Below, piece after piece: positions 54,914 to 63,382 of a stretch of 64,000 bases of DNA (its first letter is position 1; every line of letters begins with the position of its first letter). A program made the translations under genes and the position numbers. A model generated the notes under the pieces. It saw nothing but the letters and a program-made list of their open reading frames with translations, was not told where the DNA came from and ran no database searches. The stretch is from Parabacteroides bouchesdurhonensis (GTDB taxonomy: Bacteria > Bacteroidota > Bacteroidia > Bacteroidales > Tannerellaceae): assembly GCF_900186615.1 (NCBI RefSeq), contig NZ_LT896588.1:3064471-3128470 (forward strand), written 5' to 3'.

Positions 54914-55512
54914 GATCGTAGTAGTTTAAATTGCCTTATAATATCGTTCTGTTCATTTATAGAAGGCGTCTTGCCCCACAAAGCACCCAATACGGCTATT
55001 CCGCCGAATTTAATGTCTTTTAGTTGCGGAATTGTAGTGGTGCTAATGCCTCCTAAAGCAATCACTTTATCATTAATCAGTCCGGCGTTTGAGGCTTTAC
55101 GTAATTCATCTGCCGAAAAGCCTTTTCCATATCCTTCTTTAGAGATACTTTCAAAAACGGGACTTAGGAATTGATAGTCTAATCGGTTTCCTTCCGCTAT
55201 CTCCTGCATACTATGGCATGAACGGCTGATACTGCCTTTGAATCCGTCGGGTACAATATTGTTTCGTCTGTTTAAATGAACTCCTCCTATATTTAACGGA
55301 TTTCCGTTATTAACTATATCAAAACAATCATGCAATACAATACGGGAATAAAATACAGCCGGAATATCTTTCAACAGCATTTCCATATCTTCCTGCCTGC
55401 AATTAGGTTTACGAAGGTGCAACCGGCTCATTCCTTTAACAAACAGGTTGGTGAGTATTTCTCCTTCGCCGGGGAAAAAGTCCGGAGTGGTAATAACGAT
55501 CAGTTTCTTCAT
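54904..55512 (-). CDS. ThiE/TenI-like protein
   Basis: A 202-residue protein of the thiamine phosphate synthase/TenI barrel family. Marks: LHLRKPNC, IVLHDCFDIV, GVHLNRR, SRSCHSMQEI, FLSPVFESISKEGYGKGFS and VIALGGIS. The diphosphate-binding Lys-rich and the D-D residues of ThiE are only partly kept, and CHS replaces the usual GxSxH, as in TenI thiazole tautomerases. Most likely it aromatises the thiazole precursor rather than making thiamine phosphate. It overlaps thiD by four bases and thiE by ten. Confidence 0.85.
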
Positions 55513-56354
55513 TGCCGTATCTTTATTTTAGTTAAAGGAATAGGAGAGAAGAAGTGATTCATTGCACCGTGTCCGTGCCCCATAAGCATATCAGTTCCTG
55601 CCGATAATGCTTTTGTTATGTATTCTTTTGCCAAACAAACCGCCTTCTGCAAATCATTACCAAGTGCCATATAGGCCGCAATGGCCGATGATAATGTACA
55701 ACCTGTGCCATGTGTGTTACGTGTATGGATAACCGGAGCTTCCAGTCGTAGGGGCGGTCTGTCAGGAATAAATAAAATATCGGTGCTTGCTTGCCCGGTC
55801 AGATGTCCGCCCTTTATCAGAACAGAACAGCCGACGGTTTTCTGTAGTTGTCTGGCGGCCCGTTCCATATCCTTTTCATTGCAGATGGTTATTCCGGATA
55901 AACAAGTTGCTTCGTCTATATTAGGAGTGATAAGAGTAACCTTCGGAAATAAGTCTTTCATTAATATATCAATGGCTTCATCTTCCATTAATTTTTTCCC
56001 GCTACTCGAAATCATAACAGGGTCTGATATAATACACGATGGAGAATAGGCTGCTATCGCTTCAACCACAGCTTGCACGGCTTCTTTATTAGGAAGCATG
56101 CCTGTTTTCACCGCATCTATCGTGAAATCATTAAACACCGCGTTTATCTGTTCTTTTACCAGGGAGGAAGAGATGGCTTGTATACCATAGACATTCTGCG
56201 TGTTTTGAGCCGTCACTGCAGTTATGACAGACATTCCAAAAACGCCTAAAGCCGAAAATGTTTTCAAGTCTGCTTGTATTCCCGCTCCGCCACCACTATC
56301 AGAACCGGCGATAGTCAGTGCTATCGGGTAACGAAAAGTATTATTTTCATCCAT
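55509..56354 (-). CDS. thiD: HMP/HMP-phosphate kinase ThiD
   Basis: A 281-residue ribokinase-fold enzyme that phosphorylates hydroxymethylpyrimidine and its phosphate. Marks: [24 protein letters not shown] (residues 14-37), [13 protein letters not shown] (about 116), GGHLTGQ and the anion hole with catalytic Asp replaced in its usual setting [18 protein letters not shown] (about 212; a family variant that has C at the nucleophile-neighbour position). First gene of the thiD-tenI-thiE-thiC operon, directly behind the TPP riboswitch. Confidence 0.95.
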   Translation of the reverse strand: MDENNTFRYPIALTIAGSDSGGGAGIQADLKTFSALGVFGMSVITAVTAQNTQNVYGIQAISSSLVKEQINAVFNDFTIDAVKTGMLPNKEAVQAVVEAIAAYSPSCIISDPVMISSSGKKLMEDEAIDILMKDLFPKVTLITPNIDEATCLSGITICNEKDMERAARQLQKTVGCSVLIKGGHLTGQASTDILFIPDRPPLRLEAPVIHTRNTHGTGCTLSSAIAAYMALGNDLQKAVCLAKEYITKALSAGTDMLMGHGHGAMNHFFSPIPLTKIKIRQ

Positions 56355-56386
56355 CTTCTTTTTGAAAGGAGGGAAAAAGCCTCTGT

Positions 56387-56462
56387 TCTTTTCCTACGGC
56401 GGCATTATCCGCATCAGGTTCGAGGGTATAATCTCAGCCCATACAGTTTGGCACCCCTTTGT
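56387..56462 (-). promoter_or_regulatory. TPP riboswitch (Thi box)
   Basis: On the minus strand the conserved blocks appear in order: GGGGTGCC, CTGAGA, ACCC, GAACCTGATGCGGATAATGC and CGTAGGAA. This is the full thiamine pyrophosphate aptamer. It begins almost at the predicted transcription start and ends about 30 bases before thiD, so regulation of thiD translation or early termination is expected when TPP is plentiful. Confidence 0.97.
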
Positions 56463-56468
56463 GTAGTA

Positions 56469-56476
56469 CAAAGGTA
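56469..56476 (-). promoter_or_regulatory. -7 element of the thiamine operon
   Basis: TACCTTTG on the minus strand, 7-8 bases upstream of the riboswitch. Confidence 0.65.
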
Positions 56477-56534
56477 GGAAGATTAGAGAAGAATACAAAA
56501 AACAAGTGTTAAATTAAGAAAGAAAATATCCTTC

Positions 56535-57821
56535 TCAGAATGCTTCTGTCATATTCATGTAAACAGCCATGCCGCTTTGATTCGGATCTTTCCCCAAGTC
56601 CAGACGGAAATTCTTTCCCGGTTGCATTTGGATGCGGAGACCTACGCCATAGTTTAATTTCCATTTATTCCAGTCTACAACAGGAGAATTACCAATCGTT
56701 CCTGTTCCGATCCATCCTACAAAACCGCATTTAGCCCAGAAGTTACCGCTCTTATATTTCTCCTGGCTTCCGAACATGTGCCGATATTCAAGAATAGCAT
56801 AAGCCATTGTCTTATCACGATATTTCCCCCAATAATAACCGCGTAAATCGAAAGGAGAACCAAAAGACGGGAGTTCCGTAAATGGAACATCGCCTACGCC
56901 AATCTGCGTGCGGGCTATCCAGGCCAATGTACTGCGCGGACGGAAAACCTGTTGGAATTGCCTGTATTCCAAATCGAACATACCATAGTTATAAGCACCG
57001 CCGAAATATTTCCCGTAAGCTCGGGCTATACCGCTAAGAAGCATTCCTGATGTAGGCGTAGCCACATCGTTACGCGTGTCATATTGTATTAATCCGCCAA
57101 GCCCAACATTTACATACTTGTGCTTAAATTGTTGGAAGTAGGGATCTTCCTGCATAACCGGATTAATATCCGTAGATTCACTATAGTTAATATCAAACAA
57201 TGATCCTAGGTAAAAATGAGGTTTTACTTCCCATACAAAACGAGGATAAAGTTGGAAATAATTCTTGTGGAACTTGGTGGTAGAATCACTCTTTTCCGTA
57301 TGTTCTACGGTTTCATAACCTTTGCCAAAATAATGAGACGGCTCGTTTCTATACCCGTAGTTGATATATATACGGAACTTGTTTTCATTAAAAAACAAAG
57401 TTCCCGCACCGGCAAAGACAAAAGTTCCGTTCAATGTAATATTAAATCCGGCAGGGATAAAAGAACGTTGGGAAACAGTGTCGTGTTTATTCAACCGGAA
57501 ACTGGCCAATACCGCACCGCCTACGCCAAACGAGGCTTCCGGCGTATAAGAAGGTCCTCCTAAGATAGACCACCATATATTCTTCTTTGCCCGGATAGAA
57601 TCACGTCGTTGTTGTTTGTAATAACGCGCACGCTGCTTTTCCGTCATCGGTTTGCCATCTATCATGAAAGGGGAAACTGCAGACACAACTGTATCTTGTG
57701 AAATAACAGTCGTGTTATTTGAAGATTGAGACGGCGTAATTTCTTGTTGCTGTGCTTGAATGAAGTGGATAGATGCCATTCCTATTATTCCCAAGCAAAT
57801 AAGTAACCTCCTATGATACAT
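56535..57821 (-). CDS. Omp85-family outer-membrane barrel protein
   Basis: A 428-residue protein: signal peptide (ICLGIIGMASIHFIQAQQ), a Ser/Thr-rich stretch without clear POTRA domains, a basic patch (KQRARYYKQQRRDSIRAKK), then a barrel with the D15/Omp85 surface-antigen look (SFGVGGAVLASFRLN, RFVWEVKPHFYLGSLFDI, GLGGLIQYDTRNDVATPTSGMLL, SFGSPFDLRGYYWGKYRDK with the loop-6 RG motif, YGVGLRIQMQPGKNFRLDLG) and a terminal Phe. Without POTRA domains it is unlikely to be BamA; it fits the short patatin-type or TamA-like barrel group. The substrate is unknown. Confidence 0.85.
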   Translation of the reverse strand: MYHRRLLICLGIIGMASIHFIQAQQQEITPSQSSNNTTVISQDTVVSAVSPFMIDGKPMTEKQRARYYKQQRRDSIRAKKNIWWSILGGPSYTPEASFGVGGAVLASFRLNKHDTVSQRSFIPAGFNITLNGTFVFAGAGTLFFNENKFRIYINYGYRNEPSHYFGKGYETVEHTEKSDSTTKFHKNYFQLYPRFVWEVKPHFYLGSLFDINYSESTDINPVMQEDPYFQQFKHKYVNVGLGGLIQYDTRNDVATPTSGMLLSGIARAYGKYFGGAYNYGMFDLEYRQFQQVFRPRSTLAWIARTQIGVGDVPFTELPSFGSPFDLRGYYWGKYRDKTMAYAILEYRHMFGSQEKYKSGNFWAKCGFVGWIGTGTIGNSPVVDWNKWKLNYGVGLRIQMQPGKNFRLDLGKDPNQSGMAVYMNMTEAF

Positions 57822-57856
57822 GTATTGGTTTGTTTAAGTTGATTTAAACTGAGCGG

Positions 57857-57864
57857 CAAAAGTA
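57857..57864 (-). promoter_or_regulatory. -7 element of the Omp85-like gene
   Basis: TACTTTTG on the minus strand, 35 bp upstream of the ATG. Confidence 0.55.
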
Positions 57865-57959
57865 CAAAATGGAAATGATAACTCCGAATGTATTGACATT
57901 TAAAGCATCTTTTAAGATAACTGACATATCTTTCTGTCTTTTTACTTCCGTATTATTAA

Positions 57960-58047
57960 TAGGCCGACCTGTGTCAGCCTATAGATCGACATTAGTCGGC
58001 TTATAGGTTGACAAGGGTCGTTCTATAGACCGACAGCTGTCGGTTTA
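57960..58047. repeat. Palindromic array C, four 22-bp units
   Basis: Contiguous units start at 57960, 57982, 58004 and 58026. Each begins TAG, ends TA, and has 9-base arms around a 4-base loop; the last is nearly perfect (arms TAGACCGAC and GTCGGTTTA, loop AGCT). Core GAC-N4-GTC is invariant in all four, while the other arm positions vary with many changes that keep pairing or wobble. Confidence 0.9.
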
Positions 58048-58115
58048 TTAATAATTGCTTATCTCAGTGCTAGTATAATAGTATTCATGAACTAAAAAGT
58101 ATAGTGTTTTCTTTG

Positions 58116-58123
58116 TATATTTG
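58116..58123 (+). promoter_or_regulatory. -7 element of the rlmB gene
   Basis: TATATTTG 67 bp upstream of the ATG at 58191. Confidence 0.55.
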
Positions 58124-58190
58124 CGCAATGTTGTGATATATTGCACAGCTTGACAAATAAGCATTTGATATTCAATTAAGAATATAACAC

Positions 58191-58934
58191 ATGAGAGAAA
58201 ATGAAATGGTTTTTGGCATACGTGCCGTGATTGAAGCTATACAGGCAGACAAAGAAATTGATAAGATATTAGTAAAACGGGAGTTGCAAAGTGATCTTTC
58301 GCGTGAACTGTTCGGCGTACTGAAAGGACGTGATATAGCCGTACAGCGTGTTCCGGCCGAACGCCTGGATCGTTTGACGCGTAAAAACCATCAGGGCGTA
58401 ATCGCTTATATGTCTGCTATAACCTATCAAAAACTGGAGGATATTATTCCGTTCCTGTATGAACAGGGCAAGAATCCATTTATCGTATTGCTGGACGGAG
58501 TAACGGATGTACGCAACTTTGGAGCTATAGCCCGTACTTGCGAATGCGCCGGTGTAGATGCCGTTGTTATCCCTTCAAAAGGAAGTGTAACGGTAAATGC
58601 CGATGCGATTAAAACATCGGCCGGCGCTTTACATATATTACCTGTATGTAAAGAAAGAAGTATAAATGAAGCGATTCGTTTCTTGCAATCGAGTGGCGTA
58701 AAGGTATATGCCGCCAGTGAAAAGGCTGCCGAGAACTATACGGCTGTTCAATACGAAGGGCCTGTTGCCATAGTGATGGGGGCGGAAGATACGGGAGTAT
58801 CAATGGAAAATCTTCGTATATGCGATAAAATGGTAAAGATTCCGCAATTCGGAACAATCGGGTCGCTGAACGTATCGGTAGCATCTTCTATTCTGATATA
58901 CGAAGTGGTGCGCCAACGGATGAATAAACAATGA
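58191..58934 (+). CDS. rlmB: 23S rRNA 2'-O-ribose methyltransferase RlmB (TrmH family)
   Basis: A 247-residue SPOUT methyltransferase. The N-terminal substrate-binding domain (VFGIRAVIEAIQADKEIDKILV, VPAERLDRLTRKNHQGVIAYM) is followed by the knotted SAM domain with motif 1 (DGVTDVRNFGAIARTCECAGVDAVV), motif 2 (VAIVMGAEDTGVS) and motif 3 (IPQFGTIGSLNVSVASSILIYEVV). RlmB methylates G2251 in 23S rRNA; a related TrmH-family target cannot be excluded. Confidence 0.93.
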   Translation: MRENEMVFGIRAVIEAIQADKEIDKILVKRELQSDLSRELFGVLKGRDIAVQRVPAERLDRLTRKNHQGVIAYMSAITYQKLEDIIPFLYEQGKNPFIVLLDGVTDVRNFGAIARTCECAGVDAVVIPSKGSVTVNADAIKTSAGALHILPVCKERSINEAIRFLQSSGVKVYAASEKAAENYTAVQYEGPVAIVMGAEDTGVSMENLRICDKMVKIPQFGTIGSLNVSVASSILIYEVVRQRMNKQ

Positions 58935-58963
58935 TGTTATTAATTATATAAATGATAAACACG

Positions 58964-59344
58964 ATGAAAAAAGTTATTGCGACAACAAATGCACCTGCGG
59001 CAATAGGTCCGTATAGCCAGGCTGTACAAGTGGGAAATATGCTGTTTGCTTCCGGCCAACTGGGTATTGATCCGGCTACAGGGAATTTTGTAGAAGGTGC
59101 TGTTAAGGAACAGACAGCACAGGCTTTTAAAAATGTACAGGCTATTCTTTCTGAAGCCGGTTATACTATTAACGATGTAGTTAAGACTACTGTTTTTCTG
59201 GCTGATATGGGTGATTTTGCTGCCATGAATGAAGTGTATGCAACACCGTTTGACGGAGCTTTTCCTGCACGTTCGGCAGTGGCTGTAAAGACGTTGCCTA
59301 AAAACGGCCTGGTAGAAGTAGAAGTGATAGCCGTTAAGGCTTAA
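58964..59344 (+). CDS. ridA: RidA-family imine/enamine deaminase
   Basis: A 126-residue trimeric enzyme that hydrolyses reactive 2-aminoacrylate-type intermediates released by PLP enzymes. The sequence follows the family closely: NAPAAIGPYSQAVQVGNMLFASGQLGIDP, VVKTTVFLADMGDFAAMNEVY, PARSAVAVKTLPKNGLVEVEVIAV with the substrate-binding Arg near 104 and Glu near 119. I prefer ATG 58964 (MKKVIATT) to 58952. It lies 29 bp after rlmB and is followed by a strong terminator. Confidence 0.95.
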   Translation: MKKVIATTNAPAAIGPYSQAVQVGNMLFASGQLGIDPATGNFVEGAVKEQTAQAFKNVQAILSEAGYTINDVVKTTVFLADMGDFAAMNEVYATPFDGAFPARSAVAVKTLPKNGLVEVEVIAVKA

Positions 59345-59354
59345 TTATATTTAG

Positions 59355-59396
59355 AGGGAATACGTCAAAGCATACAGGAACGTATTCCCTTTTTTA
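59355..59396 (+). terminator. Rho-independent terminator after ridA
   Basis: Perfect 10-bp arms AGGGAATACG (59355-59364) and CGTATTCCCT (59381-59390) followed by a T tract. Confidence 0.9.
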
Positions 59397-59428
59397 TTTT
59401 GAAAATAAACCACAAAATAACAGCAAGA

Positions 59429-61561
59429 ATGAAATTATATAACCACAAATCATTACTGCAAATATTTATTTTATTTGTTTTCCTGAGCCAAAACATACTG
59501 GCTCAAAAAGTCATAAACATCTCTGCTCACACGGACAACGACCTTTTTCTGCTACTTACGGAAGAGGGAATGGATGTGAAACGTTATGATACTCCGGCTC
59601 AAACTATTGAAGAAGCCGCTAAAGGAAGCGGCGTAATTATAACTGCAACCGGATATCCTGATAGGCCAACCGTAATCACAAAAGAGCTTTACGATTTGGC
59701 CGCGCGAAAGCATTTAAGGTTATATGTAGAGTTTGTAAACGAATATCCCGGAATACAAATCGCGAAAGATTTATACACAGGCAAGTTGGAACGGGGCGTT
59801 ATCTCTTCTAAATTCTTTTTACCGTTACAACCCATGAGCCTGTTGGCATTGAACGATTGTCATATTTATAAGGCAGAAGTGAAGAATCCATATATTTCAT
59901 TTGCTAAAGTTGCAGGTTATGACGTGGCCCAGTATGGCTTATCGGATACGGAGGTTTTTCCTCTTTTATTTAAAGAGAAGAATACGATGATAGCAATGTC
60001 GTGCTTATCTAATTTTAAAACAGCTCGCTATGCTCCGAACGCTTCCTGGAAATCGGTTTGGGAACATATACTTTCATGGGTAACTAACCGGAAAGATATT
60101 TCCTTAACCAAATGGGAATCCGATCCGCAACCGTCTTATGCGGAGAATGCCATACTGCCGGAAGATGCCCGCACTACATCCATACGGAAAGGGGCAGGCT
60201 GGTTATACAATGGTCGTTTCCTTATTCATCCTTCATGGAAAGAACGGGCTTTGGAGATACAAGGAGACGGATTAATGCCTGTTGGTCCGCCTGTTCCTTT
60301 GGATGCGCTGGTAGGGAATGGCAGCGACGGTGTTTTGGAAGGACATGCTTCTACTATTTATTATGATGGAACAGAGCAATACCGTTACTGGCTACGTAAC
60401 GATGTACAGGGGGAAGTGGCATTTTTGTTGGCTTCCGCAGGGAGCTTACTTAATAATGATAAATATGATGAAACATCGGAACATTTGATGGATTATATGT
60501 TTTATGAAGCCAATTTCAGACAAGGTCCTCGTGCCAACAAAGACAGCGCTTCATATGGTTTGCTGGGCTGGTCTGCCACTCATCCGTATGTTTTTTATAA
60601 TGATGATAATGCCCGCTCACTGCTTGGAGTAATAGGAGCTTCGGCTTACTTAAAGAATGAACGTTGGAATAAATTTGTTGTAGAATGTATTTTGGCCAAT
60701 CTAAGAATATCCAGTAAGCAAGGTTTCCAGGGTGGACGATTGGAAGAACCGCAGATATTGGAAAACGGCTGGAAGTTCTATGGTGAGCGGGATTACGTTA
60801 ATCCGCATCCTCACTTCGAGTCATGGATGTGGGCTTGTTATTTGTGGCTGTATAATAAAACCGGATATAAACCTTTGTTGGAGAAGGCTAAGACGGCTAT
60901 CCGTATCACAATGGAAGCATATCCTGATAAATGGGGGTGGACAAACGGCATTCAGCAAGAACGTGCCCGTATGATTCTTCCACTGGCTTGGCTAGTCCGC
61001 GTAGAAGATACGCCGGAACACCGTGCTTGGCTGGACACGGTTGTACAAGAGGTTTTGAAGAATCAGGTTGCGTGTGGCGCTATTCGTGAGGAATTGGGAA
61101 GCAGTGCTACGGGTATGTTTGGAGGTGCTAAATCGAATAAAGATTATGGATTGCATGAAGCTCCGTTAATTGCTAAAAACGGAGATCCGGTAGCGGATAT
61201 GTTATATACATGTAACTTTGGATTCTTTGCGTTGAATGAAGCCGCTCATGCCACCGGCAACCCGCAATATAAAGAAGCGGTTGATAAACTATCAGACTTT
61301 TTAATTCGTATTCAGGTAAAGAGTGATAAGCATAAAGACCTTGATGGAGCATGGATGCGTGCATTTGACTATAACCGTTGGGATTATTGGGCTTCTAACG
61401 CGGATGCCGGATGGGGAGCTTGGTCTACGCTTACCGGTTGGATTCAGAGCTGGATTGTTGGTACACAAACCTTAGTAGAGAAGAATCAGTCTTATTGGGA
61501 TATTACGCATGATATAAATGTATCGCAAGAGATGCAGGATGCTATGTGGATGGTGGAATAA
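59429..61561 (+). CDS. Secreted alpha/alpha-toroid protein, probable glycan-active enzyme
   Basis: A 710-residue exported protein from the ATG at 59429 (signal peptide SLLQIFILFVFLSQNILAQ); an upstream in-frame TTG at 59399 is inside the terminator tail. Residues 25-220 form an alpha/beta domain of the class I glutamine-amidotransferase-like or ThuA-like look (TGYPDRPTVITKELYDLAA); from about 270 the protein has repeating helical pairs with many Trp/Tyr (ARSLLGVIGASAYLKNERWNK, FESWMWACYLWLYNKTGYK, GWGAWSTLTGWIQSWIVG), as in six-hairpin glycosidases. I do not recognise a specific GH family or catalytic pair. Seven to thirteen bases before a sugar kinase-etherase gene, so both probably treat the same glycan. 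Confidence 0.7.
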   Translation: MKLYNHKSLLQIFILFVFLSQNILAQKVINISAHTDNDLFLLLTEEGMDVKRYDTPAQTIEEAAKGSGVIITATGYPDRPTVITKELYDLAARKHLRLYVEFVNEYPGIQIAKDLYTGKLERGVISSKFFLPLQPMSLLALNDCHIYKAEVKNPYISFAKVAGYDVAQYGLSDTEVFPLLFKEKNTMIAMSCLSNFKTARYAPNASWKSVWEHILSWVTNRKDISLTKWESDPQPSYAENAILPEDARTTSIRKGAGWLYNGRFLIHPSWKERALEIQGDGLMPVGPPVPLDALVGNGSDGVLEGHASTIYYDGTEQYRYWLRNDVQGEVAFLLASAGSLLNNDKYDETSEHLMDYMFYEANFRQGPRANKDSASYGLLGWSATHPYVFYNDDNARSLLGVIGASAYLKNERWNKFVVECILANLRISSKQGFQGGRLEEPQILENGWKFYGERDYVNPHPHFESWMWACYLWLYNKTGYKPLLEKAKTAIRITMEAYPDKWGWTNGIQQERARMILPLAWLVRVEDTPEHRAWLDTVVQEVLKNQVACGAIREELGSSATGMFGGAKSNKDYGLHEAPLIAKNGDPVADMLYTCNFGFFALNEAAHATGNPQYKEAVDKLSDFLIRIQVKSDKHKDLDGAWMRAFDYNRWDYWASNADAGWGAWSTLTGWIQSWIVGTQTLVEKNQSYWDITHDINVSQEMQDAMWMVE

Positions 61562-61574
61562 TACATAATTGAAT

Positions 61575-63290
61575 ATGAAACGAGTATATTTATCTTTAGA
61601 CATTGGGGGTACGTGGGTAAAAGGCATTGCCGTACCTTGTAAGGACCGTATAGAAGAGTACAAAATAAATCCGGAAGAAATAAAACGGGTAAAGAGCCGT
61701 TTGGGAGTAAATAAAACCGCAGATGATTTTATTGCCGCGCTTCAGGAGTTAATGGATATATTGGTGTGTCCTGATTGTAAGGTATGCGCTATTGGTATTT
61801 CTGTAGCCGGAATAGTTGATTATGCCGGAACTAAAATATTATTCTCGGCAGATCATTTAGCTCCGTTGCGGGGTAGTAAATGGATTGATTGGCTCAAAGA
61901 TAAATATCATGTTCCTGTAGTTTTGTCAAATGATGCGGATGCGGCGGCTGTAGGAGCGGCGGCAGCGGGATACTTAAAAGGATTCCGTACTATAGGCGTG
62001 ATGCCTATAGGAACAGGCTTAGGATTCTCCCTTTGGAGAAACGGACGCAGGTGGGCTCCGTTTTATAGTCATCCATTGTTGGGCAGTATAGAAACACCTG
62101 CCGGCAGTTATGATGAATTAGCCAGCGCTTCTTTATTGGCTTCTGTACATCCGGATAATAACTTGGTTGCTGTATTCAAGGAAGAAGCATATCAAAAGGA
62201 GGTGGAAAGTTATCTGGAACGTTTGGTGCAGATCATACGGACTACTTACTATCTTTTCCGTACGGATCTCATATTGATAGGAGGCGGCTTGGCCCACGTG
62301 GTACAGATCGCGGATTATCCTTTGGTGGAACGGCTGACGACTAAGTTGCAAAAAGAACCGGTCTTGACCGGAGATACTATAGAAATCCGCTTAATGCCGG
62401 AAGCGAATGAATTGCCTTTGCTGGGCATGCTATTAATTGCCGCCGGCGAACAACATGCTCAGTCATTACAAAATATTCCCGAATATAAAACGCTTGTTAC
62501 GGAAGAACCTTACGATTCTTCTATCCATTTGCATAAAATGGGAACAACGGAACTTGCTTCTCTTTTATGGAAAACAGAACAGGAAGCAGGCAATATACTA
62601 TCAGAATCTTTAACGGATATAGCAGAAGCCGCAGACAGGATAGCCGACTGCTTAAGTAAAGGCGGCCGTCTTATATATGTCGGTGCCGGAACCAGTGGGC
62701 GGTTGGCTGCTGTAGATACGGTGGAAATAGCCTGTACTTTCGGATTTCCTCGCGAACATGTTCTTACATTAATAGCAGGAGGAGTAGCGGATGCTGCTAT
62801 TGATATTGAGACAAACTTTGAAGAAGATGCGAGCAGTGTGCCTGAAATGGTATTGGCTAACGTATCGGAAAAGGACGTTGTGATTGGCATCTCTGTAAGC
62901 GGATGTGCTTATTTTGTGCAGTCGGCATTGGCCTATGCAAAGACGGTGGGCGCTTACAGTGTTTTTATACAGGAAGATGTGTCGTCAGTTCCATTCAGCG
63001 ACAAAGTTATTGCTTTGCGTACAGGCAACGAGGTGGTAGCCGGTTCTACCCGTATGAAGGCTGGCACAGCTACCAAAAAAGTACTTAATTTCTTATCAAC
63101 CATAGCAATGATACGGCTTGGGAAAGTACATGGCAGTTATATGACGGAAATGGAATGTATAAACAATAAACTTATCCAACGCGCGAAGAAGATATTGCAT
63201 GTATTATTCCAATTGCCGGAAGAAGAAGCTGTCAGGCTGCTGGAATCCCATAATTACAAATTGAATGATGTAATAAAGGAATTATTATAA
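61575..63290 (+). CDS. ROK sugar kinase fused to MurQ-like etherase
   Basis: A 571-residue two-domain protein. Residues 1-295 are a ROK kinase: phosphate loop LSLDIGGTWVKG, catalytic Asp in LSNDADAAAVGA and a second phosphate loop PIGTGLGFSLW; the zinc-binding CxCGxxGC of most ROK proteins is absent (it reads ETPAGSYDELAS). Residues 313-571 are a SIS-fold N-acetylmuramic acid 6-phosphate etherase: YVGAGTSGRLAAVDTVEIACTFG (catalytic Glu near 384) and VVAGSTRMKAGTATKKVLNFLST near 488. The likely pathway is MurNAc to MurNAc-6-phosphate to GlcNAc-6-phosphate plus D-lactate. In Tannerella the same steps use separate MurK and MurQ. Start ATG 61575. Confidence 0.88.
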   Translation: MKRVYLSLDIGGTWVKGIAVPCKDRIEEYKINPEEIKRVKSRLGVNKTADDFIAALQELMDILVCPDCKVCAIGISVAGIVDYAGTKILFSADHLAPLRGSKWIDWLKDKYHVPVVLSNDADAAAVGAAAAGYLKGFRTIGVMPIGTGLGFSLWRNGRRWAPFYSHPLLGSIETPAGSYDELASASLLASVHPDNNLVAVFKEEAYQKEVESYLERLVQIIRTTYYLFRTDLILIGGGLAHVVQIADYPLVERLTTKLQKEPVLTGDTIEIRLMPEANELPLLGMLLIAAGEQHAQSLQNIPEYKTLVTEEPYDSSIHLHKMGTTELASLLWKTEQEAGNILSESLTDIAEAADRIADCLSKGGRLIYVGAGTSGRLAAVDTVEIACTFGFPREHVLTLIAGGVADAAIDIETNFEEDASSVPEMVLANVSEKDVVIGISVSGCAYFVQSALAYAKTVGAYSVFIQEDVSSVPFSDKVIALRTGNEVVAGSTRMKAGTATKKVLNFLSTIAMIRLGKVHGSYMTEMECINNKLIQRAKKILHVLFQLPEEEAVRLLESHNYKLNDVIKELL

Positions 63291-63382
63291 TAGAAACGAG
63301 TGTGTGTCTTAAGAAGGATATGTAAAACTTGTATTTATGACAGTAACAATTTCTTTCTTGAATTTAATCTGATAATAGAATT

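Larger units (their letters stand above)
57822..58190. other. 369-bp divergent intergenic region
   Basis: Contains the promoters of the Omp85-like gene (TACTTTTG, minus, 57857-57864) and rlmB (TATATTTG, plus, 58116-58123) and, between them, the four-unit palindromic array at 57960-58047. I see no reading frame worth reporting and no RNA gene signature. Confidence 0.7.
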
